A DNA stretch of 64,000 bases from an uncultured bacterium (GTDB lineage: Bacteria; Verrucomicrobiota; Kiritimatiellia; CAIVKH01). The DNA is taken from the NCBI GenBank assembly GCA_903906425.1, contig CAIVKH010000068.1, positions 22,674 through 86,673 of the forward strand, written 5' to 3'. Shown in pieces: positions 34,007-42,778 of the stretch (its first letter is position 1; each line of letters starts with the position of its first letter). Below the pieces are notes generated by a model. It did not search any database. It was not told where the DNA came from and worked only from the letters and a program-made list of their open reading frames with translations. The position numbers were made by a program, and so were the translations under genes.

Positions 34007-34068
34007 TCTGCGCGTGTGGAACGAATGTCTGAGAAAATCAAACTCGAGAAAACCGGGAGGGAATCGAA

Positions 34069-34938
34069 ATGAAGAATGAAATACGTGTCAGGGGCAAAAC
34101 GGTTGGCGAGGGATCGCCATGCTTCGTCATCGCAGAAATTGGAATCAACCACAACGGGGACGTCGAAGTCGCCAAGAAACTTATTTCGGCGGCCGTGCTC
34201 GCCGGCTGCGATGCCGTCAAGTTTCAGAAACGAACTGTGGATGTCGTCTACACGAAAGAGGAACTCGCCAAGCCGCGTGAGAATCAGTTCGGCACAACCA
34301 ATGGCGATCTGAAGCGTGGACTCGAATTTGGCGAGGCCCAGTACCATGCCATCGACAAGTACTGCAAAGAGCACAGCATTCTTTGGTTCGCATCCTGCTG
34401 GGACGAGGGTTCCGTGGATTTCATTGCGAAATTCACCCCCCCCTGCTGGAAGATCGCATCGGCCAGCCTCACGGACGATCAACTCCTGCGCCATCATCGA
34501 CAACATGGCGGTCCGGTCATCCTCTCGACCGGTATGAGCACGATCGCCGAGATAGACCACGCCGTCGAAGTGTTGGGCAAGGACAATCTCATGCTCATGC
34601 ACACGACCAGCACTTATCCGTCAAAAGTCGAGGAGTTGAATCTCCATGTCATCCCGACATTACAACAGCGATATGGAGTGCCCGTTGGTTATTCAGGGCA
34701 CGAAGTTGGCTTATCAACGACGCTAGCAGCGGTATGCTTGGGCGCATGCATGGTGGAACGGCATATTACTCTTGATCGTGCGATGTGGGGCAGCGATCAA
34801 GCTGCATCGGTAGAGCCGCATGGATTTAGCCGCATGGTTCGTGACATCCATGCCATTGAGGCCGCGATGGGCGACGGTATCAAGCGCGTGTACGATTCTG
34901 AAATTCCGATCCGCGCGAAACTGCGTCGCACTGGTTGA
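34069..34938 (+). CDS. neuB: NeuB-family nonulosonic (sialic) acid synthase lacking the SAF domain
   Basis: 289 aa, while many NeuB-type synthases are about 345-360. The TIM-barrel is complete: FVIAEIGINHNGDVEVAKKL, AVKFQKRTVDVVYT, ASCWDEGSVDF, CWKIASASLTD, ILSTGMSTIAEI, MHTTSTYPSKVEELNL, GYSGHEVG and VERHITLDRAMWGSDQAAS. The C-terminal antifreeze-like SAF domain is absent (the chain ends SEIPIRAKLRRTG). The enzyme condenses PEP with a mannose-type precursor, ManNAc, or their 6-phosphates. FGTTNGDLKRGLEFG-type sequences occur in 9-phosphate synthases, and the fused phosphatase supports a 9-phosphate route. No NeuC-like epimerase is present in this window. Confidence 0.9.
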   Translation: MKNEIRVRGKTVGEGSPCFVIAEIGINHNGDVEVAKKLISAAVLAGCDAVKFQKRTVDVVYTKEELAKPRENQFGTTNGDLKRGLEFGEAQYHAIDKYCKEHSILWFASCWDEGSVDFIAKFTPPCWKIASASLTDDQLLRHHRQHGGPVILSTGMSTIAEIDHAVEVLGKDNLMLMHTTSTYPSKVEELNLHVIPTLQQRYGVPVGYSGHEVGLSTTLAAVCLGACMVERHITLDRAMWGSDQAASVEPHGFSRMVRDIHAIEAAMGDGIKRVYDSEIPIRAKLRRTG

Positions 34939-34969
34939 ATCTGCATGTTGTGAAAATGGTACGTGTCTG

Positions 34970-35869
34970 GTGAAGTATTTAAATCCTGCATTCGTCATAC
35001 GGAATCGGCATCTGGTCGCGCCTTATTTGCGCAGCTATGCGCGTGATGGAATACTGAATGGGATAAGGCTGGCGGATCGCATTCGTGAGCAAGCGGCTGA
35101 TCGCGGATGGGGGCTAACCACCTCGGACCGACAGTTTGCGGCGCTAAAAGACTGTCACCGCAATCGTCGGGCGTTTATAATCGGTAATGGTCCAAGTCTT
35201 CGGTGTGACGATCTCGACCGTCTGAGTGGCGAAGTGACATTTGCCTGCAACCGGATATATCTCGCATTCGGTCAGACCTCCTGGCGTCCGACTTATTATG
35301 CGGCTGAAGACAGGCTCGCCTTCAAAAACGATTGGACTCAAATGGCAGCCATTGCATGTGAAAAACGCTTCTACCCCGCATGGGTGCGAAAGAGATACCC
35401 CCGCGTGCCGGAAACTGTGTATTTCAATCTGGAATACCACGACCGGTTCCCGGCACCGCCGGATTTCAGTGATAATGCCATGTTGCGTGTGTACGGCGGC
35501 AACACGATAACATTCGTGAACATACAACTCGCCTGTTACATGGGTATTCGGGAAATCTATTTGTTGGGGATTGATCATAACTATCAAGTACCAACGCAAT
35601 ATGAAATTGATCCAGCAACCGGCGAAAAAGTTTTCATCACCGGTGAAGAAGTGAACTATTTTCATCCAAATTATCTGCGCCCGGGCGAAATGACAAATGA
35701 TCCGAACGTGGCCCGTCATGAACGCGCCTATCTGTCGGCGCTCGCAGGCGTGCAGCGGCTGGGCGGGCGAATTTTCAATGCCGCACGTGGTGGTCGGCTC
35801 GAAATCTTTCCGCGCGTCGATTTCGACAGGTTATTTGTGACTATTTCTTCAATGAAGAATGATCAATGA
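34970..35869 (+). CDS. DUF115/GT42-like putative sialyltransferase
   Basis: 299 aa from GTG 34970; no good ribosome site. The core matches the fold shared by MptE-like (DUF115) proteins and GT42 sialyltransferases: AFIIGNGPSLRCDDLDRL (68-85), FACNRIYLAF (91-100), FVNIQLACYMGIREIYLLGID (in pieces, 182-202) and EVNYFHPNY (228-235) with a His near the catalytic-His place of Campylobacter Cst-II. Maf flagellin nonulosonic-acid transferases also contain DUF115. Placed directly after neuB and in the same operon as neuA, this is the best candidate to transfer the CMP-activated sugar. It overlaps the next gene by ATGA. Family similarity is from memory of Cst-II, not a search. Confidence 0.75.
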   Translation: MKYLNPAFVIRNRHLVAPYLRSYARDGILNGIRLADRIREQAADRGWGLTTSDRQFAALKDCHRNRRAFIIGNGPSLRCDDLDRLSGEVTFACNRIYLAFGQTSWRPTYYAAEDRLAFKNDWTQMAAIACEKRFYPAWVRKRYPRVPETVYFNLEYHDRFPAPPDFSDNAMLRVYGGNTITFVNIQLACYMGIREIYLLGIDHNYQVPTQYEIDPATGEKVFITGEEVNYFHPNYLRPGEMTNDPNVARHERAYLSALAGVQRLGGRIFNAARGGRLEIFPRVDFDRLFVTISSMKNDQ

Positions 35870-36891
35870 GTATCGGCGGAAGCATTTTCAAAGCGGTCCT
35901 GCATTTGTTGAGAACAAGTTCGCGCATGGCACATGCCATAGACCAAGATTGTCTTAGGCACATCGACTTGTATCCTGAACTCTACTCGGGCCGGGATTGG
36001 CGTGAGCTCGACAGGGTATATACGTATCTCAAACGAACGCTTAATGCCAATCAGTATTGGCGGTACGGGTATTCACGAATCCGGGTCGTATCCCAAGAGG
36101 TGTTTGAACGCCTGTCACAATGGACACGGATCGAGGGCAAAACCTATTGCGAGCTTGGCTGTGGAATTTATCACCCATATGGAATTTGTACAACAATGTA
36201 CTTGAATGGTGCCAAGATGGCGCTTGCCTGGGATTTGAATGCTGCGCCTGAGCAGCGGGCGGCTGAAGCATTGCATGATCAATTGTCAAATTGTTCTGTT
36301 AGTCCGAAGGATTGGAATTGGGCAGATATATCAGATGCCGAATGGAACCGCCGGATTCAATCATTTAACATCACGGCCCTTGCGTCAGGAGAGTTGGCAG
36401 CGGGCGTGCATGGACTCCCGGTACGACATGTCATAGCCGACATTACTGAACCGCCAGAGGGCATCGTCGGAACAATCGACTTGCTCTCATCGAAGTTGGT
36501 ATTAGAGCACTTTATGAACATGGAAGTCGCCGCAAGAGAGATGTTCAATCTTATGTCATCCGGCGGCATTGCATATCATCATATAGACCTTCGTGATCAT
36601 CGGGCTTATCCCGGCCAAAATCCCGATTCATCACCATATACGTATTGGACGTTCTTAACTGAAAAGAGTTATTTCGAGAAAACAAGCAAGTTCGGGGGGA
36701 GATCAAACCGACTAAGGGCGCATGAATACAGACGGGCCTTTGAGAATGTCGGTTTTAGGGTTCTGGAGTGGGATGTTCAACGAGGCTCATTGCCGCAGGA
36801 TTTGCGCCCCAATCTTCTTGAAACATTCTCGAGCATGGCAGATTCCGAACTGGCCATTACAGATATTTATTGCGTCTTATGCAAACCGTGA
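35866..36891 (+). CDS. SAM-dependent methyltransferase (putative)
   Basis: 341 aa, coupled to the GT42-like gene (ATGA). The core is KTYCELGCGIYHPYGICTT (motif I), ALAWDLNAAPEQRA, a long insertion, then TIDLLSSKLVLEHFMNM and LMSSGGIAYHHIDLRDH. Thus it is a class I methyltransferase with an unusual insertion of about 70 residues between motif I/II and the post-motif. It closes the NulO module and may further modify the sialylated glycan. It is AT-richer than neuA and neuB. Confidence 0.78.
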   Translation: MSIGGSIFKAVLHLLRTSSRMAHAIDQDCLRHIDLYPELYSGRDWRELDRVYTYLKRTLNANQYWRYGYSRIRVVSQEVFERLSQWTRIEGKTYCELGCGIYHPYGICTTMYLNGAKMALAWDLNAAPEQRAAEALHDQLSNCSVSPKDWNWADISDAEWNRRIQSFNITALASGELAAGVHGLPVRHVIADITEPPEGIVGTIDLLSSKLVLEHFMNMEVAAREMFNLMSSGGIAYHHIDLRDHRAYPGQNPDSSPYTYWTFLTEKSYFEKTSKFGGRSNRLRAHEYRRAFENVGFRVLEWDVQRGSLPQDLRPNLLETFSSMADSELAITDIYCVLCKP

Positions 36892-36993
36892 GTGTCTGTA
36901 TTGCATCAATTGGTGGGAGCGCGGCGAGCCGTCGCGGTCTAAATCTATGTGATGTGAGAAAGATAAGATCTTCTGAATATTGTCGAAAGCAAA

Positions 36994-38055
36994 ATGGCCG
37001 CCTTTTCTGAAAGACGCAACGGTTTAGTGGATGCAACAAAGCGCACGCCGCGTTCTGTGTTGGCGGTGATTTTGAATTACAACGGTCGTCAATGGCTGGA
37101 AAAAAGCCTGCCTTCCATCATGGCATCGGATTATCCAGCGGTCACCGTATGTGTGGTTGATAATGCCTCTTCGGACGGATCGGTTGCCTGGATTCACGCT
37201 CATTATCCCGACGTATTGGTGCTGGAGAATGCGATCAATCGCGGAAGTCCAGGCTTCAACACCGGAATGGAGTTCGGCCTGCGCCACGGCTTTGATTTCA
37301 TTCTCAAGCTGGACAATGACGTGGAAGCGCCAACTGACTGCATTCAACAGATGGTGAATTTTATGCGGGAGCACCCTGACGTGGGCGTTCTGGCGCCATT
37401 GATTTACTATTGGGAGCCGCGTGATACCCTCTGGTTTTGCGGCGGTGTTGTGGATCGAGGTCGTTTCAAGTGCAACCATCCGCCCACGGTGGCGGAATTT
37501 CGTGCTGCGCCCATGCGTGAACGCTTCATCACCGGTTGCGCGAGTCTCGTTCGACGCCAAGTTTTCGAAACGATCGGCGGGTGTGATCCGTGTCTTTTCC
37601 TGTATTATGATGATACTGATTTTTCCATACGCGCCGCTGATGCCGGATTTGGATTGGAAGTCTGTGAGGCCGCCCATCTCTACCATATGGTAAGCGCATC
37701 CAGTGGCGGCGAAAACAAACTTAATGCGACGAAAGTATATTATGAAATTCGCAGCAGCCTGCTTTTCTGGCGAAAACATGCCGGCTGGTGGCGCTTCCAC
37801 AGAGATTATTGCAGCAGGCACCTCGGCAAATGGGTGAATAACTTGCCACTTCAATGGAACGATCCGAAAGCACGCCCATGTGCAAAGGCGGGCATTGATG
37901 CTTTGTGGTACGTGATTTCATGCCGGAAAACGCCCTGTGATCATCCAGCAGCTCCCGAGTGGTTCGCGCGACTCATGATCCGCCGACCATGGCTGGTTGC
38001 GGAGCTCATGGCCTTGCGGTTGAGTACCATGACGAAGATGGCTGCTGGCTTGTGA
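36994..38055 (+). CDS. GT2 glycosyltransferase, rhamnosyltransferase-like
   Basis: 353 aa. The N-terminal GT-A motifs are SVLAVILNYNGRQWLEKSL, VCVVDNASSDGS, KLDNDVEAPTD (metal-binding DND) and GCASLVRRQVFETIGG. FLYYDDTDFSIRAADAGF is typical of the WbbL/rhamnosyltransferase-type group. The C-terminal 80 residues include amphipathic stretches and may attach to the membrane. It starts about 100 bp after the previous gene and has no tight coupling. Confidence 0.9.
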   Translation: MAAFSERRNGLVDATKRTPRSVLAVILNYNGRQWLEKSLPSIMASDYPAVTVCVVDNASSDGSVAWIHAHYPDVLVLENAINRGSPGFNTGMEFGLRHGFDFILKLDNDVEAPTDCIQQMVNFMREHPDVGVLAPLIYYWEPRDTLWFCGGVVDRGRFKCNHPPTVAEFRAAPMRERFITGCASLVRRQVFETIGGCDPCLFLYYDDTDFSIRAADAGFGLEVCEAAHLYHMVSASSGGENKLNATKVYYEIRSSLLFWRKHAGWWRFHRDYCSRHLGKWVNNLPLQWNDPKARPCAKAGIDALWYVISCRKTPCDHPAAPEWFARLMIRRPWLVAELMALRLSTMTKMAAGL

Positions 38056-38144
38056 GACGGCAGGAGACAGATGAACGAATATTGCAGATGCGTGTAATAC
38101 AAGGCAACTGTGATACACCCTTTCCAATCTTGCGAAGCAAATCA

Positions 38145-39529
38145 ATGAAACAAAGCGATCGCATTGTGAGTTTCATTTCGGGACATTTTATTGCCGGTGT
38201 GACCATAATCTGTCTCATTATTTATGCGCTGACGTATTCGGAGAACTGTTTCGGACCTCAAATCCGCGCTGACGGCGAGGGTTACTATGCTTATCTACCC
38301 GCCTATCTTATTTATCATGATCCCTCGATGGTAGCTGTAGCGCAACATCACTATGGTGGGCAGATTCCGCATTACGCGGCGTGGGAACATGTGCCGCAGA
38401 CGGGGCGCTATCTCTGTCTTTGGAATATCGGGATGGCGACCATGACGACCCCTTTCTTTATGGCGGCACATATTCTTACAAAAGCGACCGTCGCGCAACA
38501 GAGCTTTCAAAAATTTCAATATCCCGCGGATGGATATAGTTTTTTTATCAACACGCGGCGGGCTTCGCGGGAATATTCTATTTCATCGTTGGGCTCACCT
38601 TGCTGAAAAAGGAGTTGCATCGTGAATTTGGCGAGCGCACAACGCTGGCCACTATGATAATTCTGGTATTTGGTACGAATATATTGCACTATGCCTCAGG
38701 CGAAACCGTTACGTCGCACCCTTGTTCTTTCGCATTGGTTGCCGCCCTTCTTCCGTTATCTCGATGGTGGTTTGGCGATCCGAAATCGCTGATGCGTTCT
38801 GCGGTTTTGGGTGCTGTTCTAGCACTCTCTTTCTTGACTCGGCCGACGAATGTTCTTGCACTATCAATATTTGTTTTTTACGGAGTTACCAGCCTCGCCG
38901 GAGTGCGTACCAGATTCTGCGAAGTTCTCAGGCAAAAGAAAAGCATTGCAGTGATTGTTCTTGCTGGATGTGCGGTGATGTTGCCGCAATTATGGGTCTG
39001 GCATTATGCAACCGGGCATTGGATAGTGAATCCCCGAGATATTGTTCCCGAATTCAACCACTGGCGACTGATAAATTGGAATCACCCCTTGTTTTGCGAT
39101 GTGTTGCTAAGCATCAAAAAGGGAGTATTTGTCTTTTTCCCAGCACTTGTCTTGATGCTTCCGGGATTCTTTTTTCTGTTTCGTCGTCGGGCCGCGATGG
39201 CAATCGGCGGTTCCCTCTTCGTGTTTGCGCAACTCTATATTGTGGCAAGCTATGCCGATTGGTGGGGCGGCGGCGGTTTTGGCAATCGTTATTTCTTGGA
39301 GGCGCTTGTGGGCGGTGCGTTCTGTATTGCAGCGAGCGTTGCCGCCGCCAGGCGGAGATGGCAGCGAATTTCATTGGGTGTATTTATCAGCATAGGTATT
39401 GCGTACTCGCTGTTTCTAATGTCGCTATATTATATGCGAGAAATGTCGTATTACGGCATGGACCGGCAGGCCTTTTTTGATTTCTTTTGGTTTCGAAAAC
39501 ATATGTTTTCCCTGTGGTGGAATCGATAA
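38145..39529 (+). pseudogene. GT-C membrane glycosyltransferase split by a one-base deletion in a T run
   Basis: The first part from ATG 38145 reads IRADGEGYYAYLPAYLIYHD, as in DUF2029/GT-C membrane transferases, and runs to FQYPADGYSFF. The second part continues in another frame with YQHAAGFAGIFYFIVGLTLL. One extra T in the T7 run at 38540-38546 would join them seamlessly into a protein of about 460 aa with ~10 helices, ending FWFRKHMFSLWWNR. The second half alone would be a 309-aa frame from TTG 38600. The lesion is either an assembly/sequencing error or true inactivation. The gene is followed by GT9. Confidence 0.8.
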
Positions 39530-39546
39530 TTGGAGACAGTATTTGA

Positions 39547-40815
39547 ATGGGCGGCAGACATCTCTTGCGAAGAATGGTGTCATCTGTTGCTTCATTGAGC
39601 TTTTTGATGCTTGATTTGTTGCGACAAGTACGCGCGGCGTGGTGGCTTGAATGGCCTCACGAGTCGCTTGCGGCATGGACACGCGGAACGCTGCTTTTGC
39701 GAAAAACTGGAAACGCGAATCGGCGGGAAAACGAATTCACCACGAAGGAACCTCCACGCGCCGCGCGATTGTTGATCATTCGTACCGGTCATCTTGGCGA
39801 CATTCTGCACACGATTCCCTTTGCGCAGGCTGTCAAGCGGCAACGTCCGGACGTGCGCGTGGAACTGCTTGCGGGGCCATGGAGCGAGAAATTGGCGAAG
39901 CGATTTGATTGTTTTGATGAGGTGATTTCTTACGCTCCTGATTTCGCGCAGTTTCATCGCGGCGACCGCAGAGGCGTTCTGCCATTTCGTCAACAAGTTG
40001 CTTTTCTGCGCGCGTTGAGTGGCCGAGGATATTACGCAGCCGTTGCGACATCGCCAGTCCACTTGAGCGATCAGATTTTGCTGCGTGCGGCTTCGGCGGC
40101 TGTGACGGTCGGCACGTGCGGCGGCTTGGGAGAATTTCCGCTTTCTGGGTTTGATTGCCGCCGTGCATTCGACAGCCGGATGCGCGAGGCAGGCTGGGTT
40201 TCCAGCTTTCTTGCCGATCTGGGACTTGCCGTCGAACCTGCACCATTGACGTTTCCAATTACGGAGGCGGAGAGAAATCGCGCAGCCACGTTTCTCGGCC
40301 CGTTGCCGCCACCGCGCGTCGTCATCGCTCCCGGCGCGGGCTGGCCGGGCAAATGCTGGCCGGTTGACCGTTTTGCAATGCTTGCGGATTTGCTCGTTGA
40401 AAAAAAACGCGCGGCCGTGGTTGTCATCGGGGCGGGTGAAGAAAAAAAACTTGCTGCCGGCATGATCGCGCAGATGAAGAACAGCGCGCTGAATCTTGCG
40501 GGACAAACCTCGCTCGGCGAATCCGCCGCTGTCATCGCCGCGTCGCAATTGTTCATCGGCAACGACAGCGCGCCGCTGCATCTGGCCGCCGCGGTTGGAA
40601 CGCCGACACTGGCGATGTTCGGCCCGACGCGCGTATCGAAATGGGCGCCTCCGGGCGCGCGCAATCGTGTACTGCAACACGAAGGGATGTGCGACGGCTG
40701 TATTTATTGGCATTGCAACGCCGCCTGCCGGCACGACAACCGTTGCATGAAGGCCATCGGCGTCGAAGCGGCGTTCGAAACAGCGTCCGCATTACTGGAC
40801 TACAGTTCACCATGA
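39547..40815 (+). CDS. GT9 glycosyltransferase (heptosyltransferase-like)
   Basis: 422 aa. The N-terminal 70 residues are an extra extension with a hydrophobic segment; the GT9 core begins RLLIIRTGHLGDILHTIPFA, with VELLAGPWSEKL. The C-terminal donor part has VIAPGAGWPGKCWP, LAGQTSLGESAAVIAAS and FIGNDSAPLHLAAAVGTPTL followed by FGPTRVSKWAPPG, the classic D-S-x-x-x-H-x-A and GPT motifs. A cluster of Cys/His (CDGCIYWHCNAACRHDNRC) near the C-terminus resembles the metal- or disulfide-stabilised tail of RfaF/WaaQ relatives. It transfers a heptose-like sugar from an ADP-sugar by inference. Confidence 0.88.
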   Translation: MGGRHLLRRMVSSVASLSFLMLDLLRQVRAAWWLEWPHESLAAWTRGTLLLRKTGNANRRENEFTTKEPPRAARLLIIRTGHLGDILHTIPFAQAVKRQRPDVRVELLAGPWSEKLAKRFDCFDEVISYAPDFAQFHRGDRRGVLPFRQQVAFLRALSGRGYYAAVATSPVHLSDQILLRAASAAVTVGTCGGLGEFPLSGFDCRRAFDSRMREAGWVSSFLADLGLAVEPAPLTFPITEAERNRAATFLGPLPPPRVVIAPGAGWPGKCWPVDRFAMLADLLVEKKRAAVVVIGAGEEKKLAAGMIAQMKNSALNLAGQTSLGESAAVIAASQLFIGNDSAPLHLAAAVGTPTLAMFGPTRVSKWAPPGARNRVLQHEGMCDGCIYWHCNAACRHDNRCMKAIGVEAAFETASALLDYSSP

Positions 40816-40830
40816 AGATGGCGCTGGCAT

Positions 40831-40909
40831 TTCCAATCATTGGAAATATGCGGCACGCAAATTTCCAATCGTTGGAAGTTGAGGCACGCGGAACTTCCAA
40901 TGATTGGAA
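40831..40909. repeat. Palindrome triplet, 32-bp steps
   Basis: Sites at 40831-40845 (perfect), 40863-40877 (one mismatch, centre CG) and 40895-40909 (perfect), each 32 bp from the next. Spacers ATATGCGGCACGCAAAT and GTTGAGGCACGCGGAAC share GGCACGC. It lies between the GT9 stop and the GT4 start. Confidence 0.95.
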
Positions 40910-40936
40910 AGAATCGGCGGCGCGCGCGGAGCAGTG

Positions 40937-41977
40937 ATGGTTTACGCGATTCTTCATCATCCGGAAATTTTCGCGCAGCGGTCGGGTTTGTTCCCTCTTG
41001 TGCAGGCGCTCGGGGCGAAGCCGGTTTTTTATGACATCACGTGGGAGCGTTTGCAGAAGCGGAGCTGGACGGCGGGGCAATGGTTGCGGGACTGGGGTGT
41101 GCGTCACTATGGCAGCACGTGGAACGCGCTGGTTCCGTGGCGCGACGAGCGGAGGCTGGCGAGGGCGGCGGATGCGAGGGCGGGGGATGTCGTTCATTTT
41201 TTGTGGGGTGAGTTTGCCGCACCGCGCGAGCCGCGACGGTTCAACGGTCACGGCTCGAAGATTGTGGGGACGTTTCATTGTTCGGCACGACGGCAGCCAC
41301 AGGTTCTCGGGAATTTCCGCTGCCTGCAAAATTTCGACCGGATTTCAGTTATGTCGAAATCGCAGATTCCATTTTTTGTGTCGCGCGGATATCCAGCAGA
41401 GCGGATCAATGTGACATTGCACGGCGTGGACACGATTTTTTTCTGCCCCGCACCGGAGCCGCCCTTTGCAGAAGGACCGCTGCGAATGTTCATTGCCGGA
41501 TCGACAGAGCGGGATCATGAATTTGCGGCGGAGGTGATGCGGGCGTTGCGCGGATCGCCCTTTCATCTGGATGTGCTGACGTCGAGAGCCAGCCATGCGG
41601 CATATACGGGACTGGAGAATGTGCGGATTCTGCCGCGGCTCTCGGATGAGGATCTTCGCGCCGCATACCGCAGAGCCGATTTGCTATTCATGCCGATGCT
41701 GGATTGCACAGCGAACAACGCCATCCTTGAGGCGATGGCGTGTGGCACGCCGGTCATGGCCAATCGCATCGGCGGGATTCCGGAGTACGTGAGCGAGCGG
41801 AGCGCGGCGATCATGCCGGACAAGGATGTTGCCGAATGGGTTGAGAAGCTACGCTGGCTGGCCGCGAACCGAAGGGCGTGGGCCGGCTGGGGACCCGCCG
41901 CACGCGCGTGGGCCGAAGATTACGGCTGGGCGAAGGTTGCCCGCAACTTTTTGGATCTATATGCGAAGACCACATAG
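40937..41977 (+). CDS. GT4 glycosyltransferase
   Basis: 346 aa. I start at ATG 40937, which has GGAG 7 bases upstream; an ATG at 40904 lies within the palindrome and is unlikely. N-terminal half: YAILHHPEIFAQRSGLFPL and GDVVHFLWGEF. C-terminal half: MFIAGSTERDHEFAAEVM, VRILPRLSDEDLRAAYRRAD, LFMPMLDCTANNAILEAMAC (donor glutamate) and GTPVMANRIGGIPEYV. The acceptor is unknown. A palindrome triplet precedes it, so its expression may respond to whatever binds those sites. Confidence 0.87.
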   Translation: MVYAILHHPEIFAQRSGLFPLVQALGAKPVFYDITWERLQKRSWTAGQWLRDWGVRHYGSTWNALVPWRDERRLARAADARAGDVVHFLWGEFAAPREPRRFNGHGSKIVGTFHCSARRQPQVLGNFRCLQNFDRISVMSKSQIPFFVSRGYPAERINVTLHGVDTIFFCPAPEPPFAEGPLRMFIAGSTERDHEFAAEVMRALRGSPFHLDVLTSRASHAAYTGLENVRILPRLSDEDLRAAYRRADLLFMPMLDCTANNAILEAMACGTPVMANRIGGIPEYVSERSAAIMPDKDVAEWVEKLRWLAANRRAWAGWGPAARAWAEDYGWAKVARNFLDLYAKTT

Positions 41978-42033
41978 GCCATGCAGTATGCCCGCAACTC
42001 GCTGGTTGAAGGCTTAAGAGCGCAGGGTGCCTT

Positions 42034-42765
42034 ATGAGAGATGAAGATATTGAGGAAATGGTTTCAATTGAACGCACCTATTGGTGGCATCAGGGCAAGC
42101 GTCATATCGTCCGAGGCATCTTAAGTCGCTATCTTAGGAAAAGGGGACGGATTCTTGATTACGGATGCGGCGGAGGCGATAATCTTGGCGTCTTGTCGGC
42201 TTTCGGAACGGCCGAGGGTGTGGACACAAGCCAGACCGTGGTGGACTGGTGCCGCAAACGAGATCTCGGTAATGTGAGTCTTATCCAGCCGGGGGAGGTG
42301 CCGCCCGGACCTTATGATCTGATCACAGCGCTTGATGTGGTTGAACATATCCGGGATGACATCGGCACGCTTGAGTCATTCAACAAATCGCTGGTGCCCG
42401 GCGGTCTTCTTCTGGTCTCCGTTCCTGCCTACCGGTTTTTGTGGAGCGAGCACGACGAAGCCCTGTTGCATATCCGGCGTTACGTCGCATCGGAGATGCG
42501 GGCAAAGATGTCCATGACCGGGTTTGAAGTCATTTTTTCGTCCTATGCCGTGACGTTCGCCTTTCCGATCATACTGGCCTTCAGGCTCTTTCGCGGCATC
42601 TTCCCGAAGAGTTACGAGCGTCCCAAAGTGTCCTATGTCATACTTCCCCGCTGGTTGAATTTCTGCTTCTTTTTCTTTTCCAAGTTGGAGGCTGCCATAA
42701 TGACCAGGCTCAACCTTCCCTTTGGGTGCTCGCTTTTCGTGGTGGCCCGCAAGCCCGGCGCATAG
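42034..42765 (+). CDS. Class I SAM methyltransferase
   Basis: 243 aa. VRGILSRYLRKRGRILDYGC with GGGDNLGV (motif I), ITALDVVEHIRDDIGTLESF and LVPGGLLLVSVP define the fold; a C-terminal hydrophobic stretch (FPIILAFRLFRGIFP) suggests membrane contact and a polyprenyl-linked substrate. The layout resembles UbiG/Coq3-like enzymes, but without a quinone context. It lies 13 bp before the PIG-V-like gene, suggesting co-transcription. Confidence 0.85.
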   Translation: MRDEDIEEMVSIERTYWWHQGKRHIVRGILSRYLRKRGRILDYGCGGGDNLGVLSAFGTAEGVDTSQTVVDWCRKRDLGNVSLIQPGEVPPGPYDLITALDVVEHIRDDIGTLESFNKSLVPGGLLLVSVPAYRFLWSEHDEALLHIRRYVASEMRAKMSMTGFEVIFSSYAVTFAFPIILAFRLFRGIFPKSYERPKVSYVILPRWLNFCFFFFSKLEAAIMTRLNLPFGCSLFVVARKPGA

Positions 42766-42778
42766 ATAATCTTGGCGT

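Noticed and set aside
38122..38136. TTCCAATCTTGCGAA resembling half a palindrome
   Set aside because: Only one half matches, no partner at 32 bp; likely chance.
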